A DNA stretch of 64,000 nt from Pieris napi (taxonomy: Eukaryota > Arthropoda > Insecta > Lepidoptera > Pieridae): positions 1,550,001-1,614,000 of the forward strand of contig NC_062255.1 in the NCBI RefSeq assembly GCF_905475465.1. The letters are read 5' to 3'. Below are positions 1 through 17,100 of this stretch, piece by piece. The notes beneath the pieces are model-generated. The model worked only from the letters and a program-made list of their open reading frames with translations, was not told the DNA's origin and did no database searches. The position numbers and the translations under genes are program-made. Position 1 is the first letter of the stretch. Each line of letters begins with the position of its first letter.

Positions 1-133
1 ATCCATAGAGAGCCCCATGACTGACATTGTCTGTGTGTCCACATGCCCACAATGCCTACATGATTTACTCCGTCAGATGAAAATTTCAAAATGGCGAAAG
101 AAATTTTCTGTGTTGTCTATTCTGTCTTAAAAC

Positions 134-531
134 TATAGTCGAATTTTTAATTAGACGAAGTCAACTGACGTTTACGGTGTTGTCAGTTTTTGATGAAATA
201 AAAATAGTGTTGTGACAAAGTAAAAACCCGTGAATTAATGATCGGTGATGGCACTAGTCGCCGCGCCGCGCTTTGTAATAAGACGTCAAAAAACTGATTG
301 TAGTTACATAGTACTAGTACCAAACTTATATCAGAGCACTTTTATACAATTTTTAAATAGAAATAATATTCTTTTATTATTTGAAATGATTGACTATTCA
401 CACTCATTGTTCATTCATCTGATTGAACAAGAACTGAACGCATCACTATTAGTTTAAATATGGCAACATTAATTTACAAAGTGACATTAGCTACTGTCAG
501 TTGGCTTCGTCTAATTAAAAATACGACTATA
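134..531. mobile_element. MITE with long terminal inverted repeats, copy 1
   Basis: Opens with TATAGTCGAATTTTTAATTA and closes with its near reverse complement, arms about 38 bp. No transposase is encoded. An almost identical copy lies at 24265-24662. TA at both borders fits a TA target, but the superfamily is not determined. The short reading frame at 245-457 is internal to it and has no family resemblance. Confidence 0.8.
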
Positions 532-763
532 GAGTCCGCGCCACCACTCATTGCCCTGGGAACTAAATTTGTCGTTACAGTGAAATATTATTTTATTCGG
601 TTTAAGGTACAATATTAGAAGCAAATCTTGGAGAGTAGTTCGAGAATTTCATATTAATTTATGTTACGTTGGGGTAAAATAGCCTTGCATCTAGCACTAG
701 CAACATATTACTACGCTGCGCTAGCGCCGCGTCTATCGGCATTCAGTAGTGGCGCGGACTCTA
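530..763. mobile_element. Second short TIR element abutting the first MITE
   Basis: TAGAGTCCGCGCCAC at the left is matched by its inverse complement at 749-763. It begins exactly where the preceding MITE ends, so one may have inserted in the terminal TA of the other. Noncoding. Confidence 0.6.
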
Positions 764-1013
764 ATAATCAAATTTCAATTTTTTTTAAATTATTATTTTC
801 ACCGATCAATCTCCTTCGTGCCTTCTCCATCTCTACATGACTCTGGCGAAGTACCTTGTGCCCACTTGGCACAAATAAAAGCCGTTAAAAAAAAAATCTT
901 CATTTGCGTCACAACGGAGAAAGATAGTACTTACACAATTTAAAAGAATCAAGAGAACTCAGTTGTTCCAGAAATTACTTCATGACTAGATACTTGTACT
1001 TTATACTTAGTAA

Positions 1014-4475
<3,462 letters not shown>

Positions 4476-4879
4476 AATAGACAATATTTATTTGTTCATT
4501 AAGTTTTAATTTGTTAATAAATCCGATTTCTCAAGTTTGTTATAATACAAAAGAGTTTTAAATTAGAACGAGCAAAAATAAACCGAGTTATTACTGGCCA
4601 CTAATTCAATATTTAAAAAAAACATAGTACAGTCTGACGTATGCTCAGAAGTTTTCTGTCGGATATTTTTCCCAAAATTAGTTTACAAAAAAACTGCATT
4701 TAATAATTTGTATTATTACGTCATTGTACAATGTGCTTTAATAATTTAAGTGTATATTTAATGTATAAATAAAAAATAACCATATTATTTTCTTTTATTT
4801 TAAACCAGCTGGAAATTTTAAATAAATACATACTTAAAAATAAATAAAATGAAAATTAAAACAAATTTAAAAAGTTTGG
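4476..4879. other. GST 3' flank, no gene seen
   Basis: AT-rich sequence holding the GST 3' UTR and several AATAAA words. Nothing else is recognisable. Confidence 0.5.
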
Positions 4880-5232
4880 TCCCTGTGGCAGTGTACCTTT
4901 AACGCTGGCAGCATTTCCTCGCTGTATTGCTATACTTAATCGTTGAGCGAGGAAAGCACCAGCTCTGGGTCACTAGTACTATCTACCAGGCGCCAACTTA
5001 AATCTTTAACAAGCGAATGTGCACTTGAACCCCACGGCCCAAGAGTCTCTACTCCAAAGGGAACAAAATTGAAGTTGGAGGAAAGACTCTTATATTTGTG
5101 CCGTTTGTTATTTTCTGCCTGCTCTGCGGCCACGCCAGCTTTTTTGCTTGTCCGAAGGAGATGAGACGGGGCAAAGGTTACACAGGTTCTACACAGGTAG
5201 CATCCCATACTAAAGCCCGTCCCATTTTCCAA
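4880..5232 (-). mobile_element. LINE-type open frame fragment (retroelement 3' portion)
   Basis: The reverse strand carries FVPFGVETLGPWG, VKDLSWRLVDSTSDP and, after a one-base frame change, [18 protein letters not shown]. This segment recurs in lepidopteran repeats and again on the plus strand at 22200-22310 ([17 protein letters not shown]). The frame change shows it is dead. Confidence 0.6.
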
Positions 5233-6594
5233 GGGATCAAAGACATTCCATTTTATTTATTTTTAATTATTTTAATTATTACTTTATAGGTTAAGAAAAT
5301 TGTAAATACTGTATTTGTGTAAATAAAAGTTTACAATTTAGTTCATTAATACATAGTTTCTTAAATTTAACCTCTTCATAAAAATAGCATCTTTTTTAAT
5401 GTACCTTATTGTACATTCCCAAAGTAACGTAGTAGTCTAGTCGACAAGTTGAAAATGGTACACAATAGAGATACTGCTCTTAAAATTATGTGCGATAGCT
5501 CATTGGATCCGGAATGACGTCTAAAAAAATGTGCCAAAAGCGTGTATTAGCACATAAAAAATTGCAAAAGTTATAAACAATTAAAGATGAAAAAAAATGG
5601 CATTTAGTTTTTTGCCAATATTTAATATTAATATTTAAGAAATTTCAAAAAAATATTCTGAAAGAGGAGGAAATTTCGCGCGCATCCTAAAAATGTCACG
5701 CGCAGACCTATTTTCAGCGTTAAATTAAAATTATAAATAATGGAGATAGAGTTCCGGAAGTTAGGAGTTTTTTATTGGAAATTATAGAACTATAGAACAG
5801 AAGAGAGGGACTGGAAATAAACCCTTGGAAACTTTTGATCACCAAGTATTTGTTAAAAATACAAAATTAGTGCTTTTATCTCGACTACTCATTTTCCGAG
5901 CGGCTTGATCCGTATTGCGTTGCGATTGACGTTGCGTAGAGATGTAGGGTCTCTCTGCATCTTCTCCGCTTTTACTATGGATAGTGTTTAGAGGAGATGT
6001 TGAGGACTACTACCTGCAATCGAGTTTCATCATCAGACGTCACAACTGAGCGTTTCTTATGGCAGTTTCTTCCCCGAACCAGCACTGAAATATTTCCGAA
6101 TCAATTCGACTTAGGGTCCTTCAAAAGACCTTACCAATTCTTAAAACATATAGCCAAAAATGGAATATATAATACATATATACAAAAAGGTTCAAACATT
6201 TACGTAAGGAAAAAATCTTTAAAAATAATTAAATATATTTAACTAATAGACCAGTGCCGATAATTTTTGAAACCTAAAAAAATAATAGTAGGATGAAACC
6301 TATTGGAAAAGGAGGAGAATATTATAAAAATTAAAGGAAAATTAATTTACGGGCGATCTGAAAAAATAAATTTTTTTAATCAAATAAATTACAGCGTATT
6401 AAAGACATAAAAAGGTAAGTTTTCACCAAATTTCGTGGGAAAAAAATAAATTTTGTAAAAGATAAAGATTAAAAACCAAAAACTTGTTTTTTTTAATTTT
6501 TCACATAACTTTTGAGGGTTATATAATACAAGTTAATTAGTACTACTGAACACTCTTCGTAATCATAAGATTAGAATAAAGTATCACCTTAGAT
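5233..6594. other. Intergenic, mostly unclassified; one LINE tail remnant
   Basis: AT-rich. At 6040-6140 a decayed LINE tail reads FLPRTSTEIFPNQFDLGSFK. No exon or RNA gene was recognised elsewhere. Confidence 0.5.
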
Positions 6595-6880
6595 TTACAC
6601 AATTATAGAATAAAGTATCACCCCGGCCAGGAGTCAGTAGAATCTTGCTGATCTGATAGTGACGTCTGTAAAAATAATTTAGTGAATTCCTTTGGTGTCA
6701 ATAAGTGAGAGAGAGAGAGAGATAGTTTGATGTGCGCTGATATTTTGAAGATGCCGACAGCGACATTTTGAAGCAATTGCGGAGTTTCAATATTACGCTG
6801 ACGTCACCTATGAATCGATATAAAAATACAACAATGAAGCGCCATCGCTTAAAGTGCTTTTTATTATAATGTATCAACTA
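6595..6880. repeat. Dispersed repeat, pair with 9285-9560
   Basis: Shares long runs with 9285-9560, including a GA-rich stretch, the word TTTGATGTGCGCTGATATTT and a matching end. Internal differences indicate an old family. No coding capacity seen. Confidence 0.65.
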
Positions 6881-6883
6881 TAA

Positions 6884-7251
6884 TCTTAATATATATAAAT
6901 AACGTGTCACGTTGTTTGTCCGCTATGGACTCCTAAACTACCGAACCGATATCAATCAAATTTGCACACCGTGTGTAGTTTGATCTAACTTAAAAGATAG
7001 GATAGCTTACATCTCAATTTATACCCGCATATAATAAAATATTTGTTTATTATTTAATAGTCACAATTCTAACAAATGGCGCTGTGTTGAAAGTACCAAC
7101 GTTTCACATAAGCTACAATTTAATGGCATAACCACCAATAAAGCATGGCGGTCCCCATGACTGGTGATCTCCTATCGTTTCCCTTGAATAGTTTGCTACT
7201 TAGTAATATAAGAAAAACCTAAGCCACAGCAACGCTTGGCCGGTCTGCTAG
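6884..7251 (+). mobile_element. Short Helitron (Lep1-type), intact ends
   Basis: Starts TC after an A and ends CTAG before a T, the Helitron signature without target duplication. The interior shares ACGTGTCACGTTGTTTG-type sequence and the CGGTTCGGTAGTTTAGGAGTC theme with 47221-47596 and 49030-49408 on the opposite strand. Confidence 0.75.
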
Positions 7252-7254
7252 TGT

Positions 7255-7420
7255 TCTATAGAACTCGCGCACCGGTTATTTTTGTCACCGTTACATAAAA
7301 GTTTTTATCATTGTTACGTCATGTTTCCAAAGTGGAGAATGCTGACGAAGGTTGACAGTGACAAAAGTTCTTTGATATCGCAGCGTCATTTGCCGATATG
7401 GATAACAAAAAAACGATGAT
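7255..7420. repeat. Dispersed repeat, pair with 10650-10830
   Basis: Similar to 10650-10830 across the TTTTTGTCACCGTTA and CGTCATTTGCCGATATG words. Noncoding and unclassified. Confidence 0.55.
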
Positions 7421-8229
7421 GATCTCATTAGACTCAGAAGAAAAAACAGCGAAAACAATGGGTGTACCCAGTATATACGTACTTTACCCTTGGGAGTTAC
7501 AGACTAAGTGGAAAGTTGTACACTATGTTCTGTAAACAGCGAATGAGTGTCAGAAGTTTTGAGAAATTACCCCGCATTTTTTTCGATTATGATGATATTT
7601 ATCGATATAATATTAATGACTGCTGTTAAGGAGTTATAGTTGAGAATTGATCACTAATTGATTGAGGGTCTTGAAATTAAATAAATTGCAATAATAACAC
7701 GTGCGAATCGTATGACACTTTTATTTTAACTGAGTAAGAGTAGTGGACTGTATATACATATTTGGACAACTGCCCTTCTAGAAAAGATCGTACCAATTCC
7801 TAATAGTCCAGCAACGCATTTGCGAGCCTTCTGGCAATGTGAGTATTCATTGAATCCTGTGACATAAAAAAGAGACTAGGCGCTCACCTTCACTGAGCCA
7901 TAGATGCATATCATTGAAATCATTTCTAGTTTAGAACATTAATAACGCAATAACGATAGTTATGAGGCAATAGTTGTGACTCGGTGTTGTGAGGCGGTAG
8001 TCAGATAAGATAACCACAAGATATAGTCGATATTGATTAGATTCTGCCTCGATTTGATTTTGCCTTTATTTATAAAGCGTTACGTCAGTAGTCGTACTAT
8101 GAAGTTTTTTTTTAATTTACAAAAGCTTGTCAATTCTCTGCACACTCATACATTAGTACACAGAACAAAAATACAAGTTAAAATGAAACAAGCGCTTATG
8201 AAGAAGAAAAAAGAATAGTACAGTTAAAA

Positions 8230-8400
8230 ACTAGAGCAGTGTAGTGGCTACAGCGTGCGACTGACTTTCTTTCTGTGTGCGCATTTAACATTCGCTCGAA
8301 CGGTGAAGGAAAACATTGTGTCAGGCACAGGAGGCTGATCACCTACTTGCCTATTAGATTGACTTATGATCATAAAATAACATATGCCCCTTAACCCACT
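8230..8400 (+). mobile_element. tRNA-derived SINE, internally deleted
   Basis: Carries the 5' tRNA-like start (GTGTAGTGGCTACAGCGTG) and the 3' body, but lacks the B-box region present in full copies. Confidence 0.7.
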
Positions 8401-8434
8401 GTGGGGTTGCGAGAAGTGTGACACTAATTATAAA

Positions 8435-8740
8435 ATAAAATAAATCAGTGGCGCTACAACCTCTGTAGGTCTCGGCCTCAGATTTCCAGATTTTTGAATC
8501 TGTTTCATGATCATTTTTAAATCTAATAGACAAGTAAGTGATCAGCCTCCAGTGCCTGACACACGCCGTCGACTTTTTGGGTCTAATGTCGGTTTCCTCA
8601 CGATGTTTTTCTTCACCGTTCGAGCAAATGTTAAATGCGCACATAGAAAGTCCATTGGTGCACAGCCGGGGATCGAACCTACGACCTCAGGGATGAGAGT
8701 CGCACGCTGAAGCCACTAGGCCAACACTGCTCTAGCTCTA
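8435..8740 (-). mobile_element. tRNA-derived SINE, full length
   Basis: On the reverse strand, a tRNA-like head with A box TGGCCTAGTGG and B box GGTTCGATCC, a conserved body (GAACGGTGAAGAAAAACATCG) and an ATAAAATAAATCA-type tail. Best copy of a family with at least nine members in the window. Confidence 0.85.
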
Positions 8741-9284
8741 GCGACACCTATTATATGTGGCTAAAATTTGCACGATGAGTAAACGAACAATAACCTCATA
8801 AAGTATATCCATCAGACCGGCCTGTCAGTTAGACTGGTCTAGGACTGGAGCAAGGCACAGATGATCACCTACTTGTATATTTATTTATTAATTTCGTACA
8901 GCTAAAATAAATTATATGTAACAAAACAATTATACTAAACATATAGCCAACGATGGAATACATTATATACAGAGGTTCAAACATTTACGTAAGGCAAAAA
9001 TTATTAAATACATTTAACTAAGCAATACCTAATTCGGCTGTGTTGTGTGGTGTGTAAGTGTGGGTATATACGAGAGGGTGTGTAATGTGTATGTGGGGTG
9101 TGCTCATAAAGAATGAAGGTTATTTAGCACTATACTCGTTTATGCCTTGGCTTAAGTCTTGACCTGTACATTCATCTGGTTAGATCCAGACAATGGGACA
9201 ACTTTATAAAGGGATTTTTATTGCAATAAAACTCTATACACAACAAAGATTATATTCGTAATAATAACATTAGATTAATATAAT

Positions 9285-9560
9285 TACATAATTATAGAAT
9301 AACGTATCACCATGTCCAGGAGTCAGTAGAATCTTGATGATGGAAGTAGTGACGTCTGAAAAAAGAATACAATGAGTTCCTTTGGTGTAAATAAGTGAGA
9401 GAGATAGTTTGATGTGCGCTGATATTTTGAAGATTTCGATGCCGACATTTTAAGCAATTGCGGATTTTCAATATCACACTGATGTTACCTTGATTTAACA
9501 ATTCAACATTGAACTTCGAATCGCTTAAAGTGCTGTTTATTATAATGTCTCAACTCTAAT
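9285..9560. repeat. Dispersed repeat, pair with 6595-6880
   Basis: See the 6595-6880 entry; same order of shared blocks with small indels. Confidence 0.65.
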
Positions 9561-9599
9561 GTTGGGTAGTGAAGTTTTAGGGGGTAATCTCTCGATCTA

Positions 9600-9833
9600 C
9601 TGCCCTGCGATTCTGTAACTCACTTTTCGAACTCACACAGCGGTTTTCGCATCGGCAGTCGCTCTCAAATCAGTCGTGAAGCAGTCATTTTATGATTTGG
9701 CATTCTTATAAACAATAAACTACAAGCTCCCACCTTTTCCGAATGCCAAATCATAAAATGACTGCTTCACGACTGATTTGAGAGCGACCGCCGATGCGAA
9801 AACCGCTGTGTGAGTTACAGAATCGCAGGGCAG
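9600..9833. mobile_element. Foldback element with near-perfect 90-100 bp arms
   Basis: CTGCCCTGCGATTCTGTAAC at the left is repeated as its reverse complement at the right. The arms pair through a central loop that reads CTACAAGCTCCCACCTTTTC. A short indel separates the arms near the outer ends. A shorter relative is at 16075-16262. Noncoding. Confidence 0.85.
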
Positions 9834-10649
9834 AACCCATTTTAAAAATTCTTTTACCAATAGACAGCCACGTTATTTGAGATTCATTCAGTCTTCGTAA
9901 ATACTTTTTGTGGTAGTTGTATTTCCAAACTCTTGCGTTCTTACGAACACTGCTTTTACGACTAATATGTTATAGTTATACAGTAAAGTTGTAGAACTTG
10001 ATAATGCCTATAAAATAGAGCATATATGTCTAACTTTTTTATTGAATAAAAACAAGTCATCCGCCGCGTCTATCTGACCGCGATAAACTCAAAAATACGC
10101 GCGGATTTAATTGTGGGTTATGTCAAAATCAGCCCGTCTTCGCACGGGCAACCGTTAAAAAAATTATATGTACAGGGTGGCCAAAAAGTCGTGGATCAAA
10201 CCCAAATAGTGGATAGATGAGGTCATCAGCTGCAAAAAATTATTCGACGGGAGGTCTCTAAGCTCAACCCCTGCAGACTTATAATTTATTTTGCGTTTTT
10301 ATAAGAATTGACTTTTTTTACTAATTCTTATTGAAATTCGAAAAAAATCTACGTCCTGTATCTTTTTCATAATATCCACTAGATTGGTACTGATGAGTTC
10401 TTGCGTTAGACATACTATTTAAAGTTATCTTTTGAGTGTATTGAAGATAATATTAAGTTATACGGTATAAATTTTTTTCAAATCATAACTTTTTGTTTAC
10501 TTCGGCCCCCACTGTGAAAATAATTACTCTACCGAAAAGTGACCCTGTATTACAAGTTTTGGCGCAATTAATAGGGATTCTGAAAAGGTATTACACATGG
10601 CCATGAGTCGCTCTAATATCATGTATTAGGTTGGCTGACACATGACGTT

Positions 10650-11060
10650 ACTAGTATTAATTAGCGCGCACGGATTACTTTTGTCACCGTTATATTGAAG
10701 TTTTTTTCATTGTTACGTCATATTTCTAAAGTGGAAAAGGCTCACGAAGGGTGGCAAACCTATTTTTGTTGAAGTGACAAAACTTCTTTGAAATCGAAAC
10801 GTCATTTGCCGATATGAATTTTAAAGTGATGGTCGTTGTCTATGAACTGATTAAATCAAAATCTATCATAAAAGAATGTGCGTGCGTACAAAGTACACAT
10901 GTCAGAAGTGAAAATTCTTTGGCAAACTAATTTTTAAGTCTTGTTCATACTTATACAAATCTAAAACTTTAGATTTCCGAGACTTAGAGGGAGGGAAAAA
11001 GGGAGATCTGTTAGGAAGTTCATGAATTTAATTGTCATTAAAATATTAAAAGTGTCGAAT
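10650..11060. repeat. Composite dispersed repeats
   Basis: 10650-10830 resembles 7255-7420. 10880-11060 resembles 59395-59580 around GTACAAAGTACACATGTCAG and a shared GAATTTAATTGTCATTAAAA block. These are noncoding interspersed elements 3' of the Slob gene. Confidence 0.6.
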
Positions 11061-11142
11061 ATTAATACAAATAATAAATTTTTTAAATTTATTTCTTCGA
11101 TAATAAAAACACGTGGCATTTTAATTTACAATTTGTCATCAC

Positions 11143-11167
11143 TCACTCGTCGTCGTCAATCACGAAA
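11143..11167 (-). CDS. Slob: Candidate terminal micro-exon of Slob
   Basis: After an AG the reverse strand reads the last base of a Ser codon, then FVIDDDE and TGA. This matches the phase left by exon 11545-11699, but the polypyrimidine tract is weak and the exon is only 25 bases. Read-through of a later unseen exon remains possible. Confidence 0.4.
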
Positions 11168-14100
11168 CTTTAATTTTAAAAATATAATTTCTATAAGGTA
11201 ATTCACCCTTCTCATTCTCTCTCAATCGGTCTCAATCGCTCTCTCCATTTTCTTTGACAAAAACGCTGCACATCTTCATGACGTTCCGTAAAAATGTTAC
11301 CCTCATGCGCCTAAACAACTTTCACTTCAAAAATATTTTTTTCGATGATAGCCTAACTTTTCAGCCCATCTGTTATTAGTAACTACAGGGAAATTCGTAT
11401 AGTTTTTCACTTATCGAGTACAGACACACGCGGAAATTTATCAAAAATGTCGGTGTTGTACAAAAAAAATCCCAGGAACTACTCGAATTTAGATCTTTCT
11501 CATAGGAAAGTTAGCCTCAACCGAAGGAGTTTTTTGTTTTATACCTGCGTGGTGGGGAACTGGGTGATCCCAGTTGCGATGGTGTGTAGTCCCCCCGAGT
11601 TGGGTAAGGTTCGTTTGGACTATCGCCGAAGTCTGGAGTATGGCGAGACACTTCGTTAAGGAGCGATAAACAGGAGTTTGAAAGACGTTGATTGAAGTTC
11701 TGAAAATCAATGTCGCTTTTTAACACACACACATGCTTAAATTAAAATGTGTTTTAGGAAATTCTTTTGTCTTATTTTTACTAATTCTACTAACATAGAT
11801 CTTAAGAAACTATTGTTACTAACTTACTAATCAATCTATGGACTTGTATTTGTCTGATGAATAAAATTATTATTATTAATACGAAAATAAAGTGTTATTG
11901 AAAGTAATCTTTATAAAATAAATAGCATCTATTTATTATTTTTTTGTTTCTTTGTAATGTTTTATCTTGCATTCTTTTTGAAGTTGTACTTCTTTAAGCG
12001 CGTTATGAAAAATTGATGAGAGTGAAATTTTACGATTGCGCGCGCACCTATGACACAAAATTGGCAGTGTGATATAGCGTGCGCGAGCGAGATGGGAATA
12101 AGACAAACTACAAGTAAAAAGAAATAGAATATGCGTGAAGCTAACTTCACGCATATTCTAGCTTAGCAGCTTAACAAGAATTTTGAATGACCATGACAAT
12201 TGACATCTGACAATGACATTTACCTTTTAAACAAATATAGGAGTTTTAATTATTGTTTAAAATTAATAATTATATACCTAGTTAATAGTTATTTTCATTA
12301 TACAAAATATTTGTGAAATAATATAAAATATTTGTGAAAAAACTGTGCTAACCTTCCTGAGTGCTTCAATACAATTGAGGTTAACTATCCGTATGTATTA
12401 TCGAGTATTATTGTTGATTAAAACTGAAACATGAACCATTATTCATTGCTTTTGTTTATTGCGTTTGTTACAGCAACTTTTTAGAAATATTCTACGACCC
12501 TATATATCAATAATTGAGAACAAAGATTTAAGCACGAATACTAATAAGGAGAAAATGAAGGCTTGGAGCGATATAACAGAGAAGTAAACATTTTAATAAG
12601 TACCTGCATCTCAAAAAAATGACCACATTATTTAATCAAAACATCAGATTTAATCTAGCAAATATAAGGACAAGAGACAAAAAACAATTGATGAATCAGT
12701 GGAAGTGCACTAAATTGAATACAAAAAAAGAGTTGTCATCTTATCGCCGTGAAACATCAAAAACTGGAGGTGGAACAAAGCCACCATCACCTTCTCGAGA
12801 CACAATGGTTTGAAGTAGATTTCAATGAATTTGATTGTGATGGTGTCGAGGTAGGAATGTTAATTATAAATATGATGTATGGTGATGTTCAAGGTTCAAC
12901 CTTTCAAGCATAGGCATATGCTTACAACATTACTTTATTCCCCTACAGGGTAGTTAGAGATATTGTAATACCACAAAACATCCATGTTGCACTTGTAGTA
13001 CCGAAACTCTGTCCTGCCAGAAGTGAGCCCATTCCCACTTATAATGGACAGTGGGTATAATACACCTTAATACCTGAGTGCGAACCACTCACCATGATAC
13101 TTAAATTAATAGATGTTATTTATATATTTCAGGTTATTACAAATAAAATCATTTTGGAAACAATTGATATCCCAAAAGCAAATAAAGCCAACAATGACAA
13201 GGTAATAAATCAGTTTTGACATAACTTGAATACTAAAAAAGCCAAACAAAGGTGTGCACAACAGTGACAACATAACTTAACAATTTCATTATTTTGTAGG
13301 ATTAAAGAAAGGTTAAAGAAAATCATGTCGAACTGAACAACAAGAATCCCCAAACAACTCCAAAGAAACCTACAAGGAAGACACCGGTATTATATTTAAA
13401 TTATCTCTATCTCTAAATAGAATAAAAGAAAGTTGCTATCCAGGTCTGTAGCATGTGCTACAAATTATATTATTAACACATTTATATAATTATATTAATA
13501 TAAATGTGTTAAAAAATTTATAATATGAATTATAAAAATTTTTAAGTTTTGCATGGACAGAGCTTAAATTAATATTCTCTTATTTGTTGCAGAAAGCAAG
13601 TAGTTTTGGAGAAGCCTCGTAGATGCACAACCAAGTAATGATTAATTTAAAATTACAAACCGAAATTCTGATGAAGACATTAGAGTCACTTAAAAATAAA
13701 TAGTATAATGAAATAAAAATGGTTTAAAGATAAATAGTGTTTTATTTGTTTAATGTAAGAGAATAATAATAAATATTTATTTAATTAATTTTTCAAATGT
13801 AAACTGAACTTTATTGACTTTAATGACTCCTTTTCCAGTCTTTGATTATTTAATTGTAATTAATTATTTGCATGCAATCAAAAACTATTTTTAATAATGC
13901 CAAAGAAGTATAACTTCTTACGCGCGTACATAAGTACACGCACTCTTTTTTTTGTGTTGTGTAACTGTAAAAAAAATTGCTGTATATTAGCTTCACCTGT
14001 ATGTATGTATGTATGTAACCGACTCCTTCGGACTCGATTTTGACCCACTTTTAACGGACAGATTTAATTAAAACTTTGCGCATCTGTCAAAGATCGATGA

Positions 14101-17100
14101 CAATGCATTAATCCGAAAAAAAAATAAAAAAAAATTAAGAATGAATAATAGTTTTAAAAAACTAAAACTGGGTTGCTCGATAGACGAAAAATATGGCACA
14201 GAGCGCCCCACGCTTTTTCACAATAATACCAGTATTTTTTGTTCATTACCATTTTCAGCCTAAATTAGGAATTATTTTTCACTTTTTAGTTTGATGTGCT
14301 TTAAAAGCGTGTTTTTTTTAGTTTTTTTAAACTATTATTTATTTGACTAACAAGTCTTCTGTTTCTTGCTTGTTTTTGTACTATCTACTATATAAAAATA
14401 AGTTGGGTTTTCCTTCCTGACGCTATAACTCCAGAACGCAGCAACCGATTTCCACGGTTTTGCATTCGTTGGAAAGGTCTCGGGCTCCGTGAGGTTTATA
14501 GCAAAGAAAATTCAGGAAAAATTTCAACAGAAAAGCGGGAAAATCTGACAAAAAAAAATTTTCTTCATCTTTCAATCACCAAACGAAATGTTACATAAAA
14601 CGAAGCCATCTGGTGGCGAAACGGAGTTCGCCGGGTTTGCTAGTTTTACTATGTATGTAGTGTGGATTCAGTTTCCGCACATACACGCCCATTTGGTCCG
14701 TTGTTCGTAAAGTCCTGGCTAATTATTTCAGAAGTTTCCTCTGCGCTGCAACAGCCTCTCACAAGGGACTGTTGTTGCGCGGACAAAGAGATCTTTATTA
14801 CAGAGACAGTGGAGATTACGAGTTGAAGCTTGCGAGTAGTGCAAGGGAAGAAGACAGCCGGAATCATTCCGGATCCCCTCTTTGCACTCGTCGGTAGTAT
14901 CATTACCGAAAGATCCACTGTAGGGTTTGTACCTTATTTGGTATTGGTATGTCCTTATAAGGTACTGAGTATTGTAATGAGGCTCTTCAGGACACGACTA
15001 TTTAATATGAGTGTTGGTACAATACTAATTTATATTAAAACATTGATGCATTTATATTAATCATGTAGGCACAGGTTACCCTGTTTGTTAGGTTAATTGC
15101 CTCCAGTGCATGGTGACGCTACTGTATTAGTTTGTTGTTCGTCTTTTTGTTCTAACGCCATTGGCACAGACGTACAGTCAGATACAAATTTAACAGAAGT
15201 TATTAATTTCTAACTGCTGTACGGCTCTGACGCTTTAGACCGACACATTAACATTGAAAAATTGAATATGCCATGACGTAGCTCAGCCAGAGTAGATTGA
15301 TCTTGTTCCTCTTCTCTCATTTGTACATGATACTAGCTGATCCGGCAAACGTCGTTTTGCCATGTATATAATTTATAATAAAAAATAGTGGTTGATCGTA
15401 GAGGGGTGAAAATTAGGGGTAGTATGTATTTTTTAATGCTGTATGATAAAAAAATTGAAATAAAAAATTTTGTCTAAAAAATAAATTAAAAAAATTAGGG
15501 GTGGACTACCCCTAACATTTAGGGGGATGAAAAATAGATGTTGGCCGATTCTCATAGATACCGGATAAGCACAAAAAATTTCATCAAAATCGGTCAAGCC
15601 GTTTCGGAGGAGTATGGCAACGAAAACTGTGACACGAGAATTTTATATATTAGATATCTTTCATGATACTGAGGGTAATTGGTGAACGCACAATACTGAC
15701 TATAAACAATTAAAACCCAATAGAGTTAGATGCCACATGACCCAAAATAACTTACAGGTAGACAGGATCCCTTCATTTCTCGGAGGTCAATTTTTCTAAA
15801 TAGTTCCGTGATTAACAATTCGTGCAGGTTTGGTGTACGTGGGCCAAATATTATTTCTATTATTTCCACCACCTGAAACAATAATACTTGGTGAGTAATA
15901 TCAAATAATACTATTTCGTATCTTTCTGTAACAATGTATTTATGCTACGATGAAAAGAGATAGAATTTTAACTAAAATTATGAAATAAATGTTTCGTACG
16001 TACGCGGTTCTTATTTGCACGTTTTAAAAATATTTATTATTGCGTCTAATCTTGAATTAGGTCACTAACCATAACAGCCCTGCGATTCTGTAACTCACTT
16101 TTCAAACTCACACAGCGGTTCTGAAAAGGTGGGAGCTTGTAGTTTATTGTTTATTAGAATGCCAAATCATAAAATGACTGCTTCACGACTGATTTCAGAG
16201 CGACCGCCGATGCGAAAACCGCTGTGTGAGTTCGAAAAGTGAGTTACAGAATCGCAGGGCTGTAGAGACCTCGAAAAGAGGTTGTCACTTATTAAATTCT
16301 CTTGTGCCAGATGGTATGAATGATGAAGAGCTTAACAGAAAATTGTGGAATTCCTTGAAGTTAAAAGTAGGTACCCATAACTGATGAGCATGCGTGGTGA
16401 ATGTCATGAAAGTAAATGAAGCGTGGGTGTAAGGATGTAAATCGTAGCTAGTGTAGGTCCGTAGTCTGCCTACACCTTGGGAAAGTTTAGGGTGATGTCT
16501 TATGTCGAATGTGTTTGTATTTGTAACTTTATTACCAAAGACAAGATTTTTTTTTTTTTTACATTTAAGGAACAGAAACAGAAAACAGATTGGTGAAATA
16601 CATATAGTTATTACACACTAAGCAACATTTGTAAACCTGAATTTCCAATTATATCTGTTGACACTGTATTTCGAATATTAACATAATGTATTTTAGTGGA
16701 ATCTTCAGTGCTGGTTTACCAAATATTAACAACTAGTTAAACTCGCTAAAATTGAGTTTTCGATGTAATATCTGTTTAAAATGTTATTATTATACCATTT
16801 TTCAATCAGATATTAATCACCATAAGGGGTTTATTTTCCTCCATATTATACGTTTTGAAATAAAACAAAAACAAAACGAATTGCTAAACTAAAACTAAAT
16901 GTTAAAAAATATATACTATCCACATGGAATAAAAACAAAATGAATCGATAAAATTATATGCGAAACTACTGGAACTATTTTATTCACAAAACAACATTAC
17001 TTACCTATTAATACTCAATAAAAACTATGCTGACCTTCTTAGGTACCGTAACTACTTACTAAATGTGAAAAAACTTAAAAAAACCTGCCTACTAATCTAC

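Noticed and set aside
12619..12813. Host gene encoding a 64-residue Myb/SANT protein (also 24994-25188)
   Set aside because: Identical in two transposon copies, interrupted by an insert and a frameshift, with other exons out of frame.
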